Below, piece by piece: positions 58,092 to 64,000 of a DNA stretch of 64,000 bases (positions are counted from its first letter, which is position 1; the number at the start of each line of letters is the position of its first letter). Source of the DNA: Pseudomonadota bacterium (GTDB lineage Bacteria > Desulfobacterota > Desulfobulbia > Desulfobulbales > Desulfocapsaceae); assembly GCA_018817385.1 (NCBI GenBank), contig JAHIUA010000035.1, forward strand, positions 248,001 to 312,000, given 5' to 3'. A program made the position numbers and the translations under genes. The notes beneath the pieces were generated by a model. It was not told where the DNA came from. It saw nothing but the letters and a program-made list of their open reading frames with translations, and ran no database searches.

Positions 58092-59486
58092 ATGCGAAAA
58101 ATAGGAAAGTATACGGTTGTCGGCCTGCTCGGCAAGGGAGGGATGAGTTCAGTCTATAAAGTCCAGATGCCGATTACCGGTAAGGTAGTGGCTCTCAAAC
58201 ACCTGCAGCCATCGGAGCCTCTGCTTATGGTCATGGGGATGGAGAGACTGCAGCGTCTGTTTACCAGCGAGGCCATCACCATGGCAAGACTTCAGCATCC
58301 CCATATCGCTGGCATCATGGATTTTGATCACGATGCCAGTGGGATTCCATTTTATACCATGGAATATTATTGCGGCAATCTCGGGGCCTTAATTGGTGAA
58401 CATGTTGAGCCTGAAAGACCAACCAGGATCATGACCCCCCAGCTTGTTTTCCGTTATGGGCGTCAGATTATGGCGGGCCTTTTTTGTCTCCATAATGCCC
58501 ATATCATCCACCGTGATATAAAGCCGTACAATATGATGATTGATGAGGGTAACCAGATCAAGATATGTGATTTCGGCCTCTCAAAGCTCCATGGCGAGCC
58601 GTTTGCCACCCCCTCTGCAATGCAAGTCGGTTCCCCCTATTATGTCGCTCCCGAGCAGAGTAGCGCCCCGGATGAGGTTGATGAGCGGGCAGACATCTAT
58701 TCTCTGGGGGTAACGATATTCCGGATGATCAGCGGTCAGCTGCCGAGGGCTGGCAGGAGGGCAAGTTCCATTAATCCGTTGATCGATGGGGCCTGGGATG
58801 CGTTTTTCAAGTGTTGTCTGGCCAGTAAACCAGAAGGACGCTTTGCTTCTGTTTTTGAGGCCAGGAAGGCTTTTGAGCAACTCGCCGGTCACTGGCGCAA
58901 GCGGAGATTAACAGATTGTCAGCTTGTGGATATTGGCAAAGAGGAGATAAAAAGGAAGGGCGAGGCTCTCCGTTCAGAAGGGCAAAAAGTCGCGCCCCGT
59001 CAGGCGAGGGAAGTCTTCCAACTTGATGAAAGAAGAAGTCCTTTGCTGTGGAGGCAAAATGATTTCAGACGGGTTAATAGGGAATTAATCCATGACGCGT
59101 TGTCAGGTCTCACCTGGCAGAAAAATGGGTCGGAGTTTCCCTTTTCCTGGGAAGAGGGCAATGATTATATAAGGGGCTTGAACCTGGAAGCATGGCAGGG
59201 GCAAACGAACTGGCGGTTACCAACTGTCGATGAACTCCTCAGCCTGCTAGGGCCCAATGATGATCTGGCTCAGTCGTGCCGGAGGCAGTTTTTCAGCCCC
59301 AGGCAATCATCTCTCTGGAGTAGTGATACCCGCTCAGTCCTTGCGGCATGGTATGTGAATTTGGATTTTAGTTTTGTCGAATCCCGTGATAAATCGTGTC
59401 GTAACTTTGTGCGGGCCGTTTGCAGTTCTTTTTCCTCCGGGATTGAACCTGATGAAAAAAATGGTATCTGGGGCAGCAAACAATAA
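58092..59486 (+). CDS. Ser/Thr protein kinase fused to a DUF1566/Lcl domain
   Basis: 464 residues. The Hanks-type kinase (about 7-275) has a glycine-rich GKGGMSSVYKV, Lys36 (VALKHL), Glu60, HRDIKPYNMM with catalytic D142, DFG at 160-162 and VAPEQ. After a charged linker, residues about 335-445 form a DUF1566/Lcl_C domain: DALSGLTWQKN, NWRLPTVDELLSLL and WYVNLDFSFVESRDKSCRNFVRAV. That domain is usually found in extracytoplasmic or fimbrial-type proteins. No transmembrane helix is seen, so here it should be cytoplasmic. It is 3 bases downstream of the metallophosphoesterase. Confidence 0.9.
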   Translation: MRKIGKYTVVGLLGKGGMSSVYKVQMPITGKVVALKHLQPSEPLLMVMGMERLQRLFTSEAITMARLQHPHIAGIMDFDHDASGIPFYTMEYYCGNLGALIGEHVEPERPTRIMTPQLVFRYGRQIMAGLFCLHNAHIIHRDIKPYNMMIDEGNQIKICDFGLSKLHGEPFATPSAMQVGSPYYVAPEQSSAPDEVDERADIYSLGVTIFRMISGQLPRAGRRASSINPLIDGAWDAFFKCCLASKPEGRFASVFEARKAFEQLAGHWRKRRLTDCQLVDIGKEEIKRKGEALRSEGQKVAPRQAREVFQLDERRSPLLWRQNDFRRVNRELIHDALSGLTWQKNGSEFPFSWEEGNDYIRGLNLEAWQGQTNWRLPTVDELLSLLGPNDDLAQSCRRQFFSPRQSSLWSSDTRSVLAAWYVNLDFSFVESRDKSCRNFVRAVCSSFSSGIEPDEKNGIWGSKQ

Positions 59487-59566
59487 TCACAGATGGTATA
59501 ACAAACAACGAAATTTTGAGATGGCATGGCCATTCCGTCTTCTGGGTCCTTGTGGCGCAGTTATGA

Positions 59567-59601
59567 GCCGTTCTCCCGATTATATAGATTTTGAGAACGG
59601 C
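59567..59601 (+). terminator. Hairpin downstream of the Ser/Thr kinase gene
   Basis: Perfect 9-bp arms GCCGTTCTC and GAGAACGGC with a 17-base AT-rich loop. No T-tract follows, so it is only a weak terminator candidate. Confidence 0.35.
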
Positions 59602-59664
59602 CCAGAGTGTGAGCGAGGGAGTCTCGTTGATCAGAACAATTACTCTGATCCCATTGACAACCCT

Positions 59665-59828
59665 AGGAGCCTGTCGGACTTAGACATAAATCTGCTGCAA
59701 ATTTGACAAATCGGCCCATATTTCCATAAGTTTTCGTTAAATAGGCCTGCTATTCGCCTCAAATCCATGAAAATCTGGTCTCGATTTCTCTAATTTTCGC
59801 TACGATTCTCTAAATCCGACAGACTCTT
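59665..59828. repeat. Long copy of the miniature inverted-repeat element
   Basis: A 164-bp element with terminal inverted repeats AGGAGCCTGTCGGA (59665-59678) and TCCGACAGACTCTT (59815-59828). Its first 27 bases match the left end of the element at 10102 with one change, and its last 17 match the right end with one change. The AT-rich interior has no open frame of note. No target-site duplication is certain. It looks like a non-autonomous element or the decayed ends of an insertion sequence. Confidence 0.7.
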
Positions 59829-59943
59829 AGAAAATCCTGTTTGCTTACCCTTTTCCCCAGGGCCATTGGCTCCCCAACGGTGCTGTATTTTTTAGAGTGT
59901 TGTCGCCTGTGGGTGAACGTTAGTGGGCCAGGTTGTTTTATAA

Positions 59944-59985
59944 AAAAAAAGGCACTTTGCGAGAAATCGCAAAGTGCCTTTTTTT
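59944..59985 (-). terminator. Terminator of the tRNA-Lys/tRNA-Glu unit
   Basis: GGCACTTTGCGA and its complement form a perfect stem with a GAAA tetraloop and seven A/T pairs at the base. On the minus strand it starts 5 bases beyond the tRNA-Glu CCA. Confidence 0.93.
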
Positions 59986-59989
59986 ATGA

Positions 59990-60067
59990 TGGCGTCCCCA
60001 ACCGGATTTGAACCGGTGTTGCCGGCGTGAAAGGCCGGTGTCCTGGACCCGACTAGACGATGGGGAC
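59990..60067 (-). tRNA. tRNA-Glu (anticodon UUC)
   Basis: A 78-nt tRNA on the minus strand. Acceptor GTCCCCA, anticodon loop CTTTCAC in the CCGGC/GCCGG stem, T-loop GGTTCAAATCC and an encoded CCA. UUC reads GAA and GAG. It is 12 bases downstream of tRNA-Lys. Confidence 0.96.
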
Positions 60068-60079
60068 AAAAAATCTTTT

Positions 60080-60155
60080 TGGTGGGGCGTGTGCGACTCG
60101 AACGCACGACTCTCTGCTTAAAAGGCAGATACTCTACCGACTGAGTTAACGCCCC
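60080..60155 (-). tRNA. tRNA-Lys (anticodon UUU)
   Basis: A 76-nt tRNA on the minus strand. Acceptor GGGGCGT/ACGCCCC, anticodon loop CTTTTAA in the TCTGC/GCAGA stem, T-loop CGTTCGAGTCG and an encoded CCA. It is the first of the two tRNAs, transcribed from the promoter just upstream. Confidence 0.96.
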
Positions 60156-60167
60156 ATAGAGCTAGGC

Positions 60168-60196
60168 TTTATACAAAGTCATTATTCTGATGTCAA
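60168..60196 (-). promoter_or_regulatory. Strong sigma70-type promoter of tRNA-Lys/tRNA-Glu
   Basis: On the minus strand TTGACA (60191-60196), a 17-base spacer and TATAAA (60168-60173) lie 12 bases before the tRNA-Lys 5' end. The -35 box is perfect. Confidence 0.8.
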
Positions 60197-60381
60197 GAAA
60201 AAAAGATCAATATAAAATTCTAACATGCGGAGCTTCCTGAGTCAAGCCTGAGCAGCAAGGGACCCTCTTTATTCAGCGAAAAGGGAAGCACAGAAATTTG
60301 ATGTGACCCTGGGCAAGGAATAAGGTATGATAACTATCAATCTGCATTACTATATTACAGTCATTCATAACGGAACAGAAA

Positions 60382-60987
60382 ATGGGATTTATAAACGGAA
60401 CAGCAAGTTTTGTCCGCTTCAGTGTTGAAGGGGATTTGCCTGAAAATGTATGGGATTTTATTGCGGATAGAGTCGTTGCTTTTGCTTTTCGCGATATTGA
60501 TGAGACCTATGAGGAGGATTCTTTGGGGTGGGTCTCGGTTTTTAATATGTTCGATATGGAATTTAACTACGCTTCCTATGCCGCTGGCAACTATGTCACT
60601 CTGTCCATGCGCCATGATGAGCGTAAGGTCTCTTCTGCCATCGTCAAAAAATATGTGCAAAAGGAAGAAGAGCGCATCAAGAAGGAAAAACAGATTCCGA
60701 AAATTTCGCGGACCATGCGAGTGGAGATCAAAGAGCGTATTCAAAATGAGTTAATGCGTAAATCTCTGCCCGTGCCGGCGGTGTATGATCTGTGCTGGAA
60801 TCTGGAAAATTCGACTCTGCTCTTTTTTTCTACCAATAAAAAGGCTCAGGCCCTGCTCGAAGATCATTTTAAGGAGAGTTTCGGACTCACCTTGATGCAG
60901 CAGATCCCGTATATCTGCGGTCAGCATCTCCTTGATGAGAAAGATGCGGACAGATTGGCAGGGATTACAGCGGATGTCTTTTTATAA
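60382..60987 (+). CDS. rdgC: RdgC-like recombination-associated protein, N-terminal part
   Basis: 201 residues. The early segment TASFVRFSVEGDLPENVWDFI and the later KEEERIKKEK...RVEIKERIQNEL resemble the N-terminal half of RdgC, and TLLFFSTNKKAQALLEDHFKESFG resembles its central strand-helix pair. E. coli RdgC is about 300 residues and binds DNA as a ring that limits RecA. Here the C-terminal part seems to be encoded by the next gene, 18 bases on. GGAACAG precedes the ATG. Confidence 0.75.
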   Translation: MGFINGTASFVRFSVEGDLPENVWDFIADRVVAFAFRDIDETYEEDSLGWVSVFNMFDMEFNYASYAAGNYVTLSMRHDERKVSSAIVKKYVQKEEERIKKEKQIPKISRTMRVEIKERIQNELMRKSLPVPAVYDLCWNLENSTLLFFSTNKKAQALLEDHFKESFGLTLMQQIPYICGQHLLDEKDADRLAGITADVFL

Positions 60988-61005
60988 GGTAGGGAGAGCA
61001 AGAAA

Positions 61006-61548
61006 ATGGATTTAGTCGATCTCATAGAAGAAAAGCGCTTTATTGGCCAGGAATTTTTGACCTGGCTGTGGTGGAAAAGCGAGGAGCGTGGCGGTGTGGT
61101 TAATCTTCCCAGTGAAGGCGATATCGTCGTGGTCTTTGAAAAACATATGCTCCTGGAATATGGCGAAGGGGAGTCAAGCGAAAAGCTTACCTGTCGTGGC
61201 TTGCAGACGGAGTTACAGGAGGCGCGTACAGGGCTGGTCATGGGCAAAAAACTGGAACAGGCCAGGATTCAGCTGACTCATAACGATTATGAATGGAATT
61301 TTACCCTCGCCGGGGCCTTGATGGAGTTTCGCAATGTGAAACTCCCCAAAACAGAAGGAGACACGGGGAACACCCAGAATCCGGAAGAGCGTGAAGGGAT
61401 GGTCCTGGAACGGATTTTTCTCTTCGAGGAACTGGAGCGCATGGTCTTGGAACTGTTTCGACTCTTTTTACAACTGCGAGTCGGTGAGGGGTGGCGGGAA
61501 GAGTTGCTCAAGGTACGTGAGTGGGTGAACAGGGCGGAACGGGCTTGA
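61006..61548 (+). CDS. Partner of the RdgC-like protein, probably its C-terminal part
   Basis: 180 residues with a GGGAG site. It starts VDLIEEKRFIGQEFLTWLWWKSE and carries LTCRGLQTELQEARTGLVMGKKLEQARIQL, which resembles the RdgC helix EITNHIEAGKVVTKLALDW. It ends with a long amphipathic helix (LERMVLELFRLFLQLR). RdgC proteins finish with a similar helix. I infer a two-gene RdgC rather than a broken gene, since the second frame has its own ribosome site and start. A separate partner protein is the alternative. Confidence 0.6.
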   Translation: MDLVDLIEEKRFIGQEFLTWLWWKSEERGGVVNLPSEGDIVVVFEKHMLLEYGEGESSEKLTCRGLQTELQEARTGLVMGKKLEQARIQLTHNDYEWNFTLAGALMEFRNVKLPKTEGDTGNTQNPEEREGMVLERIFLFEELERMVLELFRLFLQLRVGEGWREELLKVREWVNRAERA

Positions 61549-61595
61549 GGCCTGTCTGACGTCAAAATAATTGATGAAGCATAGACGAGTGAATC

Positions 61596-63017
61596 ATGGA
61601 GTTTGAAACCGTAATCGGGCTGGAGATCCATGCCCAGCTGAAAACCAAATCAAAAATTTTCTGCGGCTGTTCCACCGAGTTTGGAGCACCACCGAACACC
61701 CACACCTGTCAGGTGTGTCTGGGGATGCCTGGGGTCCTTCCTGTTCTCAACAAGAAGGTGGTCGAGTATGCAATCAAAATGGGCCTGGCAACGAATTCCA
61801 CCATCAACACCTTTAATCAGTTCGCCCGGAAAAATTATTTTTATCCAGACCTCCCCAAAGGCTATCAGACTTCGCAGTTTGATTTACCCATTGTCGAATT
61901 TGGCCAGGTGGAGATTGAGGTGGATGGCAAGAAGCGGGTGATTGGTATCACCCGCATGCACATGGAAGAAGATGCCGGTAAACTGATCCATGATGATCGG
62001 GAGCCGGTTTCGTATGTGGATCTGAACCGCACCGGAACCCCGCTTCTGGAGATAGTCTCGGAGCCGGATCTGCGTTCCCCTGAGGAGGCGTATGCCTACC
62101 TGCGGAAGATTCATGCCATTCTCCGCTATCTGGATATCTGTGATGGCAATATGGAGGAGGGAAGTTTTCGCTGTGATGCCAATATTTCCCTCAGGCCCAT
62201 TGGCCAGGATGAGCTGGGGACGAGGACGGAGTTAAAAAATATGAACTCCTTTAAAAACGTCCAGAACGCTTTGGAGTACGAAGTGCGCCGGCAGCGTGAT
62301 ATCCTTCTTGACGGCGGCGAAGTGGTGCAGGAAACTCTGCTCTGGGATGCAGATCGGAATAGGACGGAGTCCATGCGTTCCAAAGAAGAGGCCCATGATT
62401 ATCGTTATTTTCCCTGCCCGGATCTGGTCCCTGTGGTCATTGACGAGAGCTGGATTGAGGCAATCAGGGCCACTCTACCTGAGCTTCCGGATGCCAGAAA
62501 AGAGCGGTTTGTTGACCAGTATGAACTTCCGGATTACGATGCCGCAATTCTTACCTCATCCCGGGATTTGGCAGACTATTTTGAGAGGGCGGTGCAGAGT
62601 TGCGGTCAGGCCAAGAAGGTTTCCAACTGGATCATGACTGAACTGCTGCGGGAGCTCAAGGGGGAAGAGGTGAGCGCCTGCAAGGTGACTCCGGAACAGC
62701 TTGGCAGCCTGCTGAAGATGGTAGCTGACGGGATCATTTCCGGAAAGATCGCCAAGACCGTTTTTCTGGAGATGATGGCTTCGGGCAAGGATCCGGAAGT
62801 GGTGGTCAAAGAGAAAAAGCTGGTCCAAGTCTCTGACCAGGGCGAACTGTTGGCCATTGTTCGGGAGATTATTGCTGAAAATCCCGGCCAGGTTGCTGAA
62901 TTCAGAGGCGGTAAGAGCAAACTCATGGGATTTTTTGTGGGCCAGCTTATGCAGAAGACCAAGGGCAAGGCCAACCCAAAACTTGCCAATGAACTGTTCG
63001 GCAGGGAGTTATCATAA
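61596..63017 (+). CDS. gatB: Asp-tRNA(Asn)/Glu-tRNA(Gln) amidotransferase subunit B
   Basis: 473 residues, the standard length. It starts [24 protein letters not shown] and has the family's [48 protein letters not shown] and [16 protein letters not shown]. The C-terminal YqeY-like tail ends [10 protein letters not shown]. GatB binds the mischarged tRNA and transfers ammonia delivered from GatA. It lies about 37 kb from gatCA, in opposite orientation. It sits 47 bases after the RdgC partner. Confidence 0.97.
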   Translation: MEFETVIGLEIHAQLKTKSKIFCGCSTEFGAPPNTHTCQVCLGMPGVLPVLNKKVVEYAIKMGLATNSTINTFNQFARKNYFYPDLPKGYQTSQFDLPIVEFGQVEIEVDGKKRVIGITRMHMEEDAGKLIHDDREPVSYVDLNRTGTPLLEIVSEPDLRSPEEAYAYLRKIHAILRYLDICDGNMEEGSFRCDANISLRPIGQDELGTRTELKNMNSFKNVQNALEYEVRRQRDILLDGGEVVQETLLWDADRNRTESMRSKEEAHDYRYFPCPDLVPVVIDESWIEAIRATLPELPDARKERFVDQYELPDYDAAILTSSRDLADYFERAVQSCGQAKKVSNWIMTELLRELKGEEVSACKVTPEQLGSLLKMVADGIISGKIAKTVFLEMMASGKDPEVVVKEKKLVQVSDQGELLAIVREIIAENPGQVAEFRGGKSKLMGFFVGQLMQKTKGKANPKLANELFGRELS

Positions 63018-63171
63018 GAGGGAGTTGGCTGAAAATGCTGTTTTGGCAAATTCTGCCTTCTCTGAAAGATTCTTCTCAGAAGAGTGTTCAGGTGACCGCG
63101 ATTGTTGGTTGGAGTGGTCTTGATTCGAGAATAATATCCTCCTTTCGGCTAACCTCACAGGCCAGCAGGTA

Positions 63172-63909
63172 ATGGAAAAAGAGCAGTGGCAGAAAAAAGG
63201 GGCCGGGCACAGGCAGCGCCTTCGGAATCGTTTTCTTGAGTGCGGACTGGAGGGCTTCACTGACGCCGAGGTCCTGGAGCTCCTCCTCTCTTTTGGAACT
63301 CCCCGCAGCGACTGCAAGGACCCCGCACGGTCGGCCCTGGAACACTTCGGCAGCCTAGCAGCTGTGTTGGAGGCATCATTGCCGGCCCTGCAGGAAATCA
63401 AAGGCATTGGGCCAAAGAACGGTTTTGCTGTCCATTTCATTCAGGCGGTGGCCCGGCGTTACCTGAAGGAACGACTTCGCGGCAAACGCTATCTCCATTC
63501 CTCCAACGAGGTCCGCGACTACCTGCTCCATAGCCTGCGTGGCCTCAAGAAAGAAGTTCTCACCGTTATCTACCTCGACTCCTCCCATGCAATTCTCAAC
63601 ACCGAGACCGTGGCGGAGGGGACTATCAATGTCAACACCGTTTATCCTCGGGAGTTGGTGAAGAAGGCCCTGCTGGAGAACGCCTCGGCTCTGATCATCG
63701 CCCACAATCACCCATCCGGTTCCCTCGATCCCTCTCCTCAGGATCTGCAGTTGACGCGCACCCTTTCTCTCTTGGGCAGCCTGATGCAGATCCAACTCCT
63801 GGACCACATCATTATCGGTGACGGCAGTTTCTCTTTTGCTGACCATGGCTTGATGAGTGAGATCGGCCGGCAGTGCCGGGAGACCATGGAAGGGCTGCAT
63901 CAGCGTTAA
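63172..63909 (+). CDS. radC: RadC/MPN+ JAB-domain protein
   Basis: 245 residues. An N-terminal helix-hairpin-helix region (about 10-95, with IKGIGPKN) precedes a JAB/MPN+ domain with the metal motif LIIAHNHPSGSLDPSPQD (HxHPSG) and a downstream DHIIIGDGSFSFAD. The role is uncertain; the old link to DNA repair is weak. It is the gene before hemW, with no gap (TAAATG). Confidence 0.93.
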   Translation: MEKEQWQKKGAGHRQRLRNRFLECGLEGFTDAEVLELLLSFGTPRSDCKDPARSALEHFGSLAAVLEASLPALQEIKGIGPKNGFAVHFIQAVARRYLKERLRGKRYLHSSNEVRDYLLHSLRGLKKEVLTVIYLDSSHAILNTETVAEGTINVNTVYPRELVKKALLENASALIIAHNHPSGSLDPSPQDLQLTRTLSLLGSLMQIQLLDHIIIGDGSFSFADHGLMSEIGRQCRETMEGLHQR

Positions 63910-64000
63910 ATGGTTACTGCCCTCTACATCCATATCCCTTTCTGTGCGGCCAAGTGCAGTTACTGTTCTTTTAACTCCTATGCGGGCCTGGAAGGGCTTC
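63910..64000 (+). CDS. hemW: HemW-like radical SAM protein, start only
   Basis: The first 30 residues (MVTALYIHIPFCAAKCSYC) contain the radical SAM CxxxCxxC cluster and the IHIPFC opening typical of HemW and oxygen-independent coproporphyrinogen III oxidase. The rest lies beyond the window. The ATG directly follows the radC stop, so translation is probably coupled. HemW handles haem and is not the same as HemN; the fragment alone cannot tell them apart. Confidence 0.85.
   Translation, partial: MVTALYIHIPFCAAKCSYCSFNSYAGLEGL

Larger units (their letters stand above)
59487..59943. other. Gap holding the long miniature element
   Basis: 457 bases. A hairpin at 59567-59601 (GCCGTTCTC/GAGAACGGC, 17-base loop) lies 81 bases after the kinase stop and may help end that transcript. 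The repeat element fills 59665-59828. Nothing else is evident before the tRNA terminator. Confidence 0.5.

Overview
The window looks like the origin-proximal part of a Desulfobulbia-type (Desulfobacterota) chromosome: a Gram-negative, anaerobic sulfur bacterium. The reasons are Gram-negative envelope genes (Pal, a TolC/RND efflux set, Trk potassium uptake), queH and thiol/iron-sulfur proteins, sigma54 and HD-GYP regulators, and above all a yedE-tusA-dsrE cluster of the kind I recall being linked to sulfur-disproportionating Desulfobacterota. The taxonomic call is inference; no rRNA is present. No phage, insertion sequence with an intact transposase, or CRISPR array was seen.

Layout. 1-10 kb: end of trkA, trkH, a DedA-PAP2-LssY membrane fusion, uppP, an LtaS/OpgB-like sulfatase-fold enzyme, and an OmpR/histidine-kinase pair. 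10-18 kb: a complete RND efflux operon on the minus strand (TolC-type channel, adaptor lipoprotein, pump), a DUF2721 protein and a polar amino-acid ABC transporter whose binding protein lies upstream at 19 kb. 20-27.5 kb: pal, then gatC-gatA-hisC-cmk, an HD-GYP response regulator, a histone-deacetylase-like amidohydrolase and 5-formyl-THF cyclo-ligase. 27.7-30.6 kb: a sulfur-trafficking locus, with yedE divergent from tusA, dsrE, a second DsrE/F-like gene and a 57-residue gene that resembles a shortened TusB/DsrH. 30.8-40.8 kb: a serine beta-lactamase-fold protein, an AT-rich origin-like region, dnaN, gyrB, gyrA, gpsA and an AI-2E-type transporter.

41-50 kb: a hybrid PAS kinase, an unrecognised 436-residue protein, rdgB, queH with an overlapping sigma54 activator, two tRNA-Ser genes, an SH3 protein, and an electron-transfer set (thiamine-binding-like protein, CD1871A-type CXXC peptide, NapH/CcoG-like ferredoxin). 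That set is downstream of parAB in the same orientation. 52.4-56.6 kb: a perfect parS site just before nadB, then an ACT regulator, a UPF0210 protein and a small lipoprotein. 57-60 kb: a metallophosphoesterase next to a Ser/Thr kinase fused to a DUF1566/Lcl domain, then tRNA-Lys and tRNA-Glu. 60.4-64 kb: an RdgC-like protein apparently split over two genes, gatB, radC and the start of a hemW-like radical SAM gene.

The replication and segregation modules (dnaN, gyrBA, parAB, parS) lie within about 20 kb, which fits a position near the chromosomal origin, although dnaA is not in the window. The points most worth following are the sulfur locus with its mini-DsrH and its palindrome-rich promoter, the two-copy miniature repeat at 10.1 and 59.7 kb, the split RdgC, the unrecognised protein at 43 kb and the CXXC/ferredoxin set behind parAB.
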